20,954 nucleotides of DNA from an uncultured bacterium (GTDB lineage Bacteria; Bacillota; Clostridia; Lachnospirales; Lachnospiraceae): the NCBI GenBank assembly GCA_945871045.1, contig CAMBUC010000004.1, forward strand, positions 1 through 20,954. Direction: 5' to 3'. Below, in pieces: positions 14,991-20,954 of the stretch. The stretch's first letter is position 1. Each line of letters starts with the position of its first letter. Made by a program: the position numbers and the translations under genes. The notes under the pieces were generated by a model. The model searched no databases, was not told the origin of the DNA, and worked only from the letters and a program-made list of their open reading frames with translations.

Positions 14991-15059
14991 GTTGTTTTGC
15001 GGTATACTCTTTTAAACAACTATTTGAAAGGATGCTGCCTTCTGTTTCCGAAAGGCAGC
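14991..15059 (+). promoter_or_regulatory. Two dyads upstream of the small XRE regulator, one around a -10 box
   Basis: GTTGTTT (14991-14997) and AAACAAC (15014-15020) are perfect complements around TATACT (15003-15008), a -10-like box lacking a clear -35. Downstream, GCTGCCTT (15034-15041) and AAGGCAGC (15052-15059) form a perfect 8-bp hairpin ending 4 nt before the AAAGGAG ribosome site. The first looks like an operator, the second like a leader hairpin. Confidence 0.45.
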
Positions 15060-15075
15060 AAAAGGAGTACCGCAA

Positions 15076-15420
15076 ATGGAAACAATCACACAACGCATCC
15101 TAGATCTTATGAAAGATCAGAATATCTCTCAAAAACAGATGGCGAATGCACTTCAGGTATCAGGTTCTACGTTAAACAATTACCTGAAAGGCAGACGCTG
15201 GCTAAACTTGAATCTTCTTCGCAGAACCAGCCGGTATCTGCACACATCTTCCGATTACCTTCTTGGACTTTCAGATGAAAAGTATCCGCTTTATCGTCCT
15301 GAGGATGAACTCAAACTTCTTCATCTTTATCGCAGTCTCCCACCCCAGGGGAAGCGCTTTGTGCTGCAGCAAATGAAGCAACTGGAGCAGTTGTGCAGGC
15401 TTTGTGGGCGTTCGAAATAA
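15076..15420 (+). CDS. Small XRE-family HTH regulator
   Basis: A 114-aa DNA-binding protein. Residues about 5-62 are a Cro/CI-type helix-turn-helix (ILDLMKDQNISQKQMANALQ, VSGSTLNNYLKGRRWLNLNL), ending in the family-typical SSDYLLGLSDEK. The remaining ~50 residues are helical (LLHLYRSLPPQGKRFVLQQM) and may mediate dimer formation. GGAG lies eight bases before the ATG. Two inverted repeats upstream suggest self-regulation. It may form a unit with the SDR gene 101 bp upstream, but the -10-like box between them suggests separate transcription. The target is unknown; similar small regulators occur both in mobile elements and as chromosomal orphans, and nothing mobile is seen here. Confidence 0.87.
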   Translation: METITQRILDLMKDQNISQKQMANALQVSGSTLNNYLKGRRWLNLNLLRRTSRYLHTSSDYLLGLSDEKYPLYRPEDELKLLHLYRSLPPQGKRFVLQQMKQLEQLCRLCGRSK

Positions 15421-15459
15421 TACAGACCTCTACGTTATGGTCAGCAGATGGATTTTTCC

Positions 15460-15612
15460 CGAAATGGCAGGCAGCACGACATCTTTTTCCGGCGACCTTG
15501 TGCAAACCATTCCGACTGAGCCTCCACAAAACTAAAATCGTGTTCAGCAAAGGCTTCCACGATTTTGAAGTCTCAGCAGGCACGCGCTTAAGGAATCCTC
15601 CCATTTCATGGG
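15460..15612 (-). other. Candidate structured small RNA or short-peptide locus in a gene-poor stretch
   Basis: The 388 bp between the XRE regulator and the symporter hold no gene I can support. On the minus strand a strong ribosome-site-like AAGGAGGG is followed by hairpin CCCAT/ATGGG (15600-15612, loop of 3). Next is a 9-bp hairpin AAAATCGTG/CACGATTTT (15534-15566) trailed by AGTTTT, like an intrinsic terminator. Last is a two-part stem, CGGAATGG/CCATTTCG with an inner GCAC/GTGC (15460-15514). The last stem contains a G-U pair only in the minus sense. A 21-codon frame (MKWEDSLSACLLRLQNRGSL + Cys) begins inside the first hairpin and ends inside the second. A longer overlapping frame of 97 codons runs antisense into the XRE gene. 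Neither resembles a protein I know. Confidence 0.3.
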
Positions 15613-15730
15613 TCCCTCCTTCAGTTATGTCCATAGCACAAGAAAGTCACCGAAATAAAGATGTCTGTGCTACCTGATTCATCCCCTCAAGAAACTCGTA
15701 AGGTGTCACTATCCTCGGCACAGCGAATAC

Positions 15731-15768
15731 AACAAAAGAAAAAGAGGCACCGCCATAGCGATGCCCCT
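15731..15768 (-). terminator. Intrinsic terminator of the SSS symporter gene
   Basis: On the minus strand an 11-bp stem (AGGGGCATCGC with GCGGTGCCTCT, two G-T pairs, 4-nt loop) is followed by TTTTTCTTTT, 41 bp past the symporter stop. Confidence 0.9.
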
Positions 15769-15808
15769 GTGAGTTTTTCGAATATTCGATTGTATGCGCG
15801 GCACACAT

Positions 15809-17350
15809 TTAGTCGTTGCCAAGAGACTGGGATTTGCGCACCTGCGTGGTTTTATCGTAGCAGGAGAAGATTTCGTTTACGGTCTTTTCATCCTGCTTCG
15901 GTGAGATCAGGCTGACTACCGGCACGATGACAAGTCCTGCCAGCATTGCAAAGGCTCCACAGTTAATCGGAGACTGTAACAACGTGGGGAAGGAACTGCG
16001 TACTAACATATTCAGTACCATGATGCCTGCGCCAAAGATAAAACTTACCCATACAGATAATCTTGTTGTCTTCTTCCAGTATAATCCGTAAAGGAACGGC
16101 GCCAGAAATGCTCCTGCAAGCGCTCCCCATGAAACACCCATCAACTGTGCGATGAAGGTCACGTTATTGGTATACTGCACGATGGCGATCACTACTGAGA
16201 TCGCGATAAATACAACGATGAGCACGCGGATCCAGAGCAACTGCTTTTTCTCATCCATTTTTTTGATCACATGATTTTTCAGCACGTCAATCGTTAACGT
16301 TGAACTGGATGCAATGACAAGTGATGATAACGTCGACATGGAAGCGGAAAGTACCAAAATAACAACCAAGCCGATCAAAAGATCCGGAAGACCGGAAAGC
16401 ATGGTGGGAATTACCGAGTCAAAACCGTTTGCTGCGATATCGATCTTGTCTGAGAATAAACGTCCAAAACCACCGAGGAAATAGCATCCGCCCGATACGA
16501 CCAGTGCAAAGAACGTAGAGATCACTGCACCCTTGCGGATCTGGTTCTCATTTTTGATGGCGTAGAATTTCTGTACCATCTGAGGAAGTCCCCAGGTTCC
16601 AAGTGACGTCAGGATCACAACACCGAGGAGGTTCACAGGATCCGGTCCTAAGAAGGAATTAAATACACCGGGTGTGGTAGATACGGTGGCATCCTCAATG
16701 CGGGCAAGTCCATCCAATGCGCCCATCAGTCCGCCGTTCATCTTGAGCACGGCACCGATCACGGCTACGATACCGATCAACATGACACAACCCTGAATAA
16801 AGTCATTGATAGCGGTTGCCATATATCCGCCCGCAATGACATAGATTCCGGTAAGGACTGCCATGATCACGATACAAACTTTAAAATCAATGTTAAATGC
16901 CATTCCGAACAAACGGGAAAGTCCGTTGTAAAGAGAAGCGGTATACGGGATCAGGAAAATAAATACGATGACAGATGCACAGATCTTTAAGGCAGGGCTG
17001 TCAAAACGTTTTCCGAAAAACTCCGGCATGGTGGCAGAGTCCAGATGCTGTGTCATGACACGGGTTCTGCGTCCTAAGATGACCCATGCAAGAAGCGAAC
17101 CGATCACTGCGTTTCCAAGTCCGATCCAAGTGGCTGCGATACCGTATTTCCATCCAAACTGGCCTGCATAACCGATAAATACAACCGCTGAAAAATACGA
17201 TGTTCCATACGCAAAAGCGGTCAGCCAGGGACCAACGCTTCTGCCTCCAAGTACAAATCCGTTCACATCTGTTGCATGTTTGCGGCAATACAAGCCGATT
17301 GCGATCATTACTCCGAAGAAAATGACCAGCATCAAAATTTTTGCTATCAT
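15809..17350 (-). CDS. Sodium:solute symporter (SSS family)
   Basis: A 513-aa integral membrane protein with about 13 hydrophobic helices, the SSS/LeuT-fold size. The opening (MIAKILMLVIFFGVMIAIGL, then GFVLGGRSVGPWLTAFAYG) and FSAVVFIGYAGQFGWKYG match the first two helices, where SSS proteins bind Na+. The conserved GTWGLPQMVQKFYAIKN and VLVLSASMSTLSSLVIASSS segments hold the typical sodium-site Ser/Thr pair. Similar proteins transport proline, pantothenate, sugars or acids; the substrate cannot be named, although PutP/PanF-like resemblance is strongest. AGGGG lies six bases before the ATG. A TTGACA promoter overlapped by repeated octamers lies about 100 bp upstream, so the gene is probably controlled by its own repressor site. 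Its own terminator follows. Confidence 0.92.
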   Translation of the reverse strand: MIAKILMLVIFFGVMIAIGLYCRKHATDVNGFVLGGRSVGPWLTAFAYGTSYFSAVVFIGYAGQFGWKYGIAATWIGLGNAVIGSLLAWVILGRRTRVMTQHLDSATMPEFFGKRFDSPALKICASVIVFIFLIPYTASLYNGLSRLFGMAFNIDFKVCIVIMAVLTGIYVIAGGYMATAINDFIQGCVMLIGIVAVIGAVLKMNGGLMGALDGLARIEDATVSTTPGVFNSFLGPDPVNLLGVVILTSLGTWGLPQMVQKFYAIKNENQIRKGAVISTFFALVVSGGCYFLGGFGRLFSDKIDIAANGFDSVIPTMLSGLPDLLIGLVVILVLSASMSTLSSLVIASSSTLTIDVLKNHVIKKMDEKKQLLWIRVLIVVFIAISVVIAIVQYTNNVTFIAQLMGVSWGALAGAFLAPFLYGLYWKKTTRLSVWVSFIFGAGIMVLNMLVRSSFPTLLQSPINCGAFAMLAGLVIVPVVSLISPKQDEKTVNEIFSCYDKTTQVRKSQSLGND

Positions 17351-17404
17351 AACTTACCCCTTTTCCTACTGCTTTTTCATTCACAGTTTCTTTTGTTTCG
17401 CGCA

Positions 17405-17492
17405 TTAAAGCGTTGCGTTTTAACGCTTTTAATCACTAAAGCATTGTGGCATAGAAACAGGTGGCTGTCAACCACTGCCCTTACATGCCACC
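17405..17492 (-). promoter_or_regulatory. Symporter promoter with three copies of octamer AAAGCRTT
   Basis: On the minus strand TTGACA (17471-17466), a 17-bp spacer and CACAAT (17448-17443) form a promoter. Overlapping the -10 is AAAGCATT (plus, 17438-17445). Just downstream is the dyad TTAAAGCGTT (17405-17414) and AACGCTTTTAA (17422-17432), 7 bp apart. The minus-strand string TTAAAAGCGTTAAAA resembles a CcpA/LacI-type cre site with two mismatches. GGTGGC/GCCACC (17460-17465, 17487-17492) brackets the -35. These are good candidates for catabolite or substrate-dependent repression. Confidence 0.55.
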
Positions 17493-17511
17493 ATTGTTTC
17501 CATCAGAAAGG

Positions 17512-18189
17512 TTACTGTTCACTCGTGCCTCGTTCCAGCAACAGGGCTTCCCACACCTGCTGCGGCGTATCGTACAATTTTTCTGCTCCATGCCGGATCA
17601 GCCAATCACGGTCACGAAATCCCCATGTTACGCTCATACAGGGCATCCCCGCATTTTTTGCGGTTTCAATGTCTACTTCCGAGTCGCCCACATAAATCGC
17701 CTGCTCCGGCGAAACGCCAAGTTCCTTTAATGCCGCGTAAACCGTATCCGGCGCCGGTTTTTTCTTCACGCCGGCTGCTTCATTTTCTCCAATAGCTACC
17801 GAAATGTAATCTTTAAAGTAAAGTTCATTCAACTGTTTTACCGCCGGATCCAGTTTATTGGACACGATGGCAAGGGGCGCGCCTGCTGCCTTTAAGTTTT
17901 TCAGAAGTTCTTCGACTCCCTCATAGGCACAGGTACAATCGTTACTATGCAACGCGTAATGCGCACGAAAAGCGTCAAACACGGCTGAAAAATCCGGGCA
18001 GTCCGCTTCTTTTTCTACACCAAGTGCCCGGAGGATCAGCAGTTTTACGCCATTGCCAACGAACCTGCGCACTTCATCTAAGGTTCGTGTGGGATATCCG
18101 TACTGTGTCAGCGCTGCGTTTGTGCTGCCCGCCAGATCCTGAAGGGTATCCAGAAGTGTTCCATCCAAGTCAAATATTACTGCTTTCAT
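17512..18189 (-). CDS. HAD-family hydrolase, phosphoglycolate phosphatase-like
   Basis: A 225-aa soluble phosphatase of HAD subfamily IA. Motif I is FDLDGTLLDTLQD with nucleophile Asp7 and acid Asp9. Motif II is the Ser of IVSNKLD. The motif III lysine is in KKKPAPDTVYAAL, and motif IV is YVGDSEVDIETAKNAG. A helical cap lies between residues about 15 and 85. This is the Gph/PGP-like set that removes phosphate from 2-phosphoglycolate or similar small metabolites; true substrate unknown. The ATG at 18189 gives the usual N-terminus (MKAVIFDLDGT) and has AGAGG four bases before it; the frame is open upstream but without family sequence. It lies 99 bp after pepD, with a strong hairpin between, so it may be co-transcribed at a lower level. 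Confidence 0.9.
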   Translation of the reverse strand: MKAVIFDLDGTLLDTLQDLAGSTNAALTQYGYPTRTLDEVRRFVGNGVKLLILRALGVEKEADCPDFSAVFDAFRAHYALHSNDCTCAYEGVEELLKNLKAAGAPLAIVSNKLDPAVKQLNELYFKDYISVAIGENEAAGVKKKPAPDTVYAALKELGVSPEQAIYVGDSEVDIETAKNAGMPCMSVTWGFRDRDWLIRHGAEKLYDTPQQVWEALLLERGTSEQ

Positions 18190-18233
18190 AAGTCCTCTCA
18201 TCATCCTTTTCAAAAATTTCTGTAACATACATG

Positions 18234-18273
18234 TTGCCGCATGGCCTGATGGTAGATCAAGCCAATACGGCAA
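18234..18273 (-). promoter_or_regulatory. Intercistronic hairpin between pepD and the HAD gene
   Basis: On the minus strand TTGCCG/CGGCAA (6 bp) encloses GGCTTGAT/ATCAGGCC (8 bp with one G-U pair, 5-nt loop). The wobble pair is C-A on the plus strand, so the structure fits the minus-sense mRNA. No T-tract follows. It may adjust mRNA stability or relative expression. Confidence 0.5.
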
Positions 18274-18288
18274 ACAAAGGGAACTGTT

Positions 18289-19743
18289 TTATGCGTGCCT
18301 GCACTTCAATAATTCAAGCACAAACTCATACACGCGCTTCGTCGATGAAATAGACAGTTTTTCCTCAAAGGTATGGATTCCGATCATATCCGGTCCGATG
18401 GAAATGCCATCCAGATCTTTAATCTTTCCTGCCAAGATTCCACACTCCAAGCCTGCGTGGATCGCTTCGATCTTCGGTGCTTTGCCATACATCTGCTCAA
18501 AAATGCGGGCTGCATCTTCCCGGAATACAGAATCCTTTTTGTACTCCCAGGCGGGATATACACCGATCACCTGAAGGCTTCCCCCGACAAATTCTACCAG
18601 ACTGCGAATGCGGGCGGTCACCGCGTCACGGGCGCTGATCACGGAACTGCGCACCGCAAATTCCATACGGAGTTCCTTTTCATCCAATGCTACGATACCC
18701 ATGTTCAACGAAGTCTCTACCAGTCCTTCGATATCTGCACTCATGGACTGAATACCGCCGGGCAGATGATTTAATAACAGGATTGCCTTCTCCTTGCTCT
18801 CTTTTGTCAGCACTTGTACAGATGCCGCTGCCTGCTCAGCGATTTCCAGCGAAAGTCCCGGATCTGTGGTAGAAAATTCATTTTTCAACTGTGCGACCGT
18901 ATGCTGCAAGGATGCGATGATTGCAGCCTTGTTTTCATCAGTTACAACGATCGTTGCCGTGTTTTCGCGGGGGATCGCATTCTGCTTTGCACCGCCTGCG
19001 AGTGCTGCGATCCGGTAATCCAATCCGTCCTGATCCAAAGTAAGGAGCAGACGGCCCATAAGAACATTTGCATTTGCTCTTCCCTTATCGATTTCTACGC
19101 CGGAATGTCCTCCCTTCAGGCCCTTTACAGACACCGTAAGTGCAACTCCTTCTGCGGCTTCATAGGACATGGGCACATGGCAGATACTGCTGTTTCCGCC
19201 TGCGCAGCTGACCGTCATCACGCCTTCTAACTCCGAATCAATGTTCAAAAGTTTGTGGCCCTGCAACATCGAAAGATCGATACCTGTTGCACCTTCCATT
19301 CCAACTTCCTCGGATACGGTAATGATGACCTCTAACCGCGGGTGGGCTACTTCCGGTGAATCTAAAATTGCAAGTGCATATGCAACTGCGATTCCGTCAT
19401 CTCCACCAAGGGTTGTGCCATCAGCAGTCACATAATCACCGTCGATCAGTAACTTCAGACCGTCATTCTCAAAATCAATCTCCACACCGGGCGCTTTCTC
19501 GCATACCATATCCATATGGCCCTGGATGATAACCGGCTCCTCGTTTTCATAACCGGCTGTGGCAGGCGCGATCATGATCACATTGTACAGGTCATCCTGA
19601 TAGCACTCCAGACCATGATCTTTTGCAAATGATACTAAATAGTCGCTGATCTTTTTCTCTTTATAGGAGGGATGGGGAATATTGCAGATCTCTTCAAAAT
19701 AGTGAAATACCTTTTTCGGTTCCAAATGTTCCAATACTGCCAT
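18289..19743 (-). CDS. pepD: Xaa-His dipeptidase / aminoacyl-histidine dipeptidase (M20C)
   Basis: A 484-aa cytosolic zinc peptidase of family M20C that cleaves dipeptides such as Xaa-His and other small peptides. Catalytic and metal-binding residues are present: His76 and Asp78 in IIQGHMDMV, the bridging Asp115 in LGGDDGIAVAYAL, Glu145-Glu146 in TVSEEVGMEGA, Asp in NIDSELEG, and His in IEAIHAGLECG. The lid domain between is intact (VKGLKGGHSGVEIDKGRANA). Length matches PepD (about 485 aa). AAGG lies about six bases before the ATG. The gene sits downstream of an oligopeptide transporter and a PqqD-like gene on the same strand, so import and intracellular peptide breakdown are neighbours. Confidence 0.95.
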   Translation of the reverse strand: MAVLEHLEPKKVFHYFEEICNIPHPSYKEKKISDYLVSFAKDHGLECYQDDLYNVIMIAPATAGYENEEPVIIQGHMDMVCEKAPGVEIDFENDGLKLLIDGDYVTADGTTLGGDDGIAVAYALAILDSPEVAHPRLEVIITVSEEVGMEGATGIDLSMLQGHKLLNIDSELEGVMTVSCAGGNSSICHVPMSYEAAEGVALTVSVKGLKGGHSGVEIDKGRANANVLMGRLLLTLDQDGLDYRIAALAGGAKQNAIPRENTATIVVTDENKAAIIASLQHTVAQLKNEFSTTDPGLSLEIAEQAAASVQVLTKESKEKAILLLNHLPGGIQSMSADIEGLVETSLNMGIVALDEKELRMEFAVRSSVISARDAVTARIRSLVEFVGGSLQVIGVYPAWEYKKDSVFREDAARIFEQMYGKAPKIEAIHAGLECGILAGKIKDLDGISIGPDMIGIHTFEEKLSISSTKRVYEFVLELLKCRHA

Positions 19744-19809
19744 GATATACCTTCTTTCTAATCAATATTTTTTGTAAATCTTCAGACACCATTTTCATGA
19801 TCTGACAAT

Positions 19810-20160
19810 TTACATTTTATTCACGTAAACAATGAAGCAGCTGTTGTGCAGCGATTTCATAAACGTACACAGGCGCTCATACAGCGGTTCTGCTTCCTGA
19901 CCATATTCTTTTTTCAACAATTGACCGATCTCGTAGACACTGCGTGTTCCGTCAATCTGGTTCCAGATAAATGTGCCCATACCCGGCAGTTCGATCCAAC
20001 TGACCTTGGGGCGTTTAAAGAAAATCTGGGCGATACGGTTGAACAAACCTTTATTTACGATCTTTACTTCAATCATACCTTTTTCATTCGTGCGATATTC
20101 ATAAAGTGAATTGTGTTTGGGGATATAATCTAAAAAATTGTCTGCTTTTTTCTTTGCCAT
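19810..20160 (-). CDS. Orphan PqqD-family protein
   Basis: A 116-aa soluble protein. An N-terminal tail (MAKKKADNFLDYIPKHNSLY) precedes a PqqD-like winged-helix region with the family pattern ELPGMGTFIWNQIDGTRSVY, EIGQLLKKEYGQEAEPLYERLCTF, ending LHNSCFIVYVNKM. PqqD domains are peptide-binding RiPP recognition elements that usually serve a radical-SAM or other modifying enzyme. None of those partners, and no precursor-peptide gene, is visible in this window. The start has AAAGGAG five to six bases before ATG. It lies between the OPT transporter gene and pepD, with three stacked hairpins upstream. The link to peptides may be meaningful, but a bound substrate cannot be named. Fold call moderate to good; function open. 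Confidence 0.75.
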   Translation of the reverse strand: MAKKKADNFLDYIPKHNSLYEYRTNEKGMIEVKIVNKGLFNRIAQIFFKRPKVSWIELPGMGTFIWNQIDGTRSVYEIGQLLKKEYGQEAEPLYERLCTFMKSLHNSCFIVYVNKM

Positions 20161-20180
20161 ACATACTCCTTTGATACAAG

Positions 20181-20278
20181 AACTGCACTACCCGAAGAAT
20201 TTCGAGTAGTGCAGTTTGAAACTTACCGGTTTCAATGCAAAAATCCATATAAAATCACTTAGCAATGGAATTTTTGCA
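20181..20278 (-). promoter_or_regulatory. Three stacked hairpins between the OPT and PqqD genes; first may terminate OPT
   Basis: In minus-sense order: TGCAAAAATTCCAT/ATGGATTTTTGCA (20278-20236, one bulged base, 16-nt loop); TTGAAAC/GTTTCAA (20235-20216, perfect, 6-nt loop); and AACTGCACTACTCGAA/TTCGGGTAGTGCAGTT (20216-20181, 16 bp with one G-U pair, 4-nt loop). They abut without spacers. None has a clean T-tract, though the first has T-runs in its stem. The last ends 8 nt before the PqqD ribosome site. Confidence 0.6.
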
Positions 20279-20290
20279 CGCCTGTTCTAT

Positions 20291-20954
20291 TTATTTGCTT
20301 TTTTTCTTTCCTGTGATCACATAAACAAGTGTTGCAGCAAGAAGTGCAAATACGATCAATCCGCCCCAGTTTCCAAGGTCGAATCCCAGAAGTCCGCCAA
20401 GGAAATCACCGAATGAGCCCTCGCCCATCGGAATGATAGCGAATACTGCAAGGAGGATACCAACAAGACCCTCTCCTGCGATCAGTCCCGAAGCATACAG
20501 CACACCACGGTCGATGCCTTCCTTGTTCTCTTTCTTGCGCTCGAAGAACCAACGGATCAGTCCACCAACCATCATCGGAGTACTCAGATGGATCGGTAAG
20601 TAAAGACCTACTGCGAAAGGCAGTACAGGAATTCCAAGGATCTCCACTACGATCGCGATACCAACACCGGCAAATACAAGGTTCCAAGGCAGGTTACCAC
20701 CCATAACACCCTCTACTACCATCTTCATCAAGGTAGCCTGAGGAGCAGGAAGTTCTGCGGAACCATAACCCCATGCGCTGTTTAACAGATACAGGATACC
20801 GCCGATGGCAATTGCGGATGCGATCACACCGATCAACTCACCAACCTGCTGTCTCTTAGGTGTAGCACCTACGATATAACCTGTCTTTAAGTCCTGTGAA
20901 GTATCACCGGCAACTGCTGCGATGATACAGATCACGGTACCGATGGCAATTGCA
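20291..20954 (-). CDS. OPT-family oligopeptide transporter, C-terminal part (N-terminus beyond window)
   Basis: 221 codons are visible, open through the right edge. The sequence is rich in membrane helices and carries OPT-family signatures: AAVAGDTSQDLKTGYIVGAT followed by PKRQQ, and VGLYLPIHLSTPMMVGGLIR, then IDRGVLYASGLIAGEGLVGI. The C-terminus is a last helix (GLIVFALLAATLVYVITG) and a Lys-rich tail (KKKSK). OPT proteins move small peptides or metal chelates across the membrane, driven by protons; bacterial members of this clade are annotated as oligopeptide transporters. Only about one third of the protein is present, so integrity of the rest cannot be judged. A GTG at 20935 could be mistaken for a start but is internal to a conserved motif. 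Co-location with pepD supports peptide uptake. Confidence 0.92.
   Translation of the reverse strand, partial: AIAIGTVICIIAAVAGDTSQDLKTGYIVGATPKRQQVGELIGVIASAIAIGGILYLLNSAWGYGSAELPAPQATLMKMVVEGVMGGNLPWNLVFAGVGIAIVVEILGIPVLPFAVGLYLPIHLSTPMMVGGLIRWFFERKKENKEGIDRGVLYASGLIAGEGLVGILLAVFAIIPMGEGSFGDFLGGLLGFDLGNWGGLIVFALLAATLVYVITGKKKSK

Noticed and set aside
15311..15634. 97-107-codon minus-strand frame with a good ribosome site, overlapping the XRE gene antisense
   Set aside because: No recognisable family, competing open frames in the same stretch, and hairpins running through it; kept only as part of the candidate RNA/peptide finding.

Overview
The window looks like a chromosomal segment of a spore-forming, anaerobic Gram-positive of the Clostridia, most likely a Lachnospiraceae-type gut bacterium. 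Grounds: AGGAGG-type ribosome sites, low-to-middle GC, a SipL/DUF3794-LysM spore coat morphogenesis protein, a Veg protein, a SEC-C-tagged type I methionine aminopeptidase, long-form HPF, and Firmicute-type cell-wall genes. The genus cannot be fixed from sequence reading alone. I see no tRNA, rRNA, CRISPR array, phage gene or transposase.

Layout. 1-1897 (minus): MBL-fold hydrolase overlapping a GAF + HD-type phosphohydrolase that runs off the left edge. 2107-2817 (plus): YetF/DUF421 membrane protein. 2845-5787 (minus): a probable operon of a coiled-coil NlpC/P60 hydrolase, a short SurA-N-like lipoprotein and SEC-C methionine aminopeptidase. 5893-8461 (minus): PrcB-like lipoprotein, veg with its own strong promoter, then sipL. 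8548-9294 (plus): PlsC acyltransferase, ending in a bidirectional terminator shared with the ddl-murF operon (minus, 4-bp overlap). 11862-12469: no gene, but two inverted copies of a roughly 160-nt structured element. 12470-14123 (minus): Rgg-like HTH/TPR regulator and hpf. 14240-15420 (plus): an SDR oxidoreductase and a small XRE regulator. 15421-15808: no firm gene, several hairpins and a terminator. 15809-20954 (minus): SSS-family symporter, HAD phosphatase, Xaa-His dipeptidase, orphan PqqD-like protein and the C-terminal part of an OPT oligopeptide transporter.

Functional threads. Cell-envelope work dominates: D-Ala-D-Ala synthesis and attachment (Ddl, MurF), wall hydrolysis (NlpC/P60), phospholipid synthesis (PlsC) and spore envelope (SipL). 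The right end suggests peptide use: OPT peptide uptake next to a cytosolic dipeptidase.

The strongest non-coding signal is the pair of elements at 12022-12189 (plus sense) and 12279-12437 (minus sense). They share sequence in unpaired parts, while at least five helices are kept by compensatory base changes between the copies, along with the same bulges. This is direct comparative evidence for a conserved RNA or hairpin-DNA structure. I cannot assign it to a known family. Other intergenic gaps carry dyads at promoters (5.85, 13.4, 15.0 and 17.4 kb) and strong hairpins between cistrons (18.25 and 20.2 kb).
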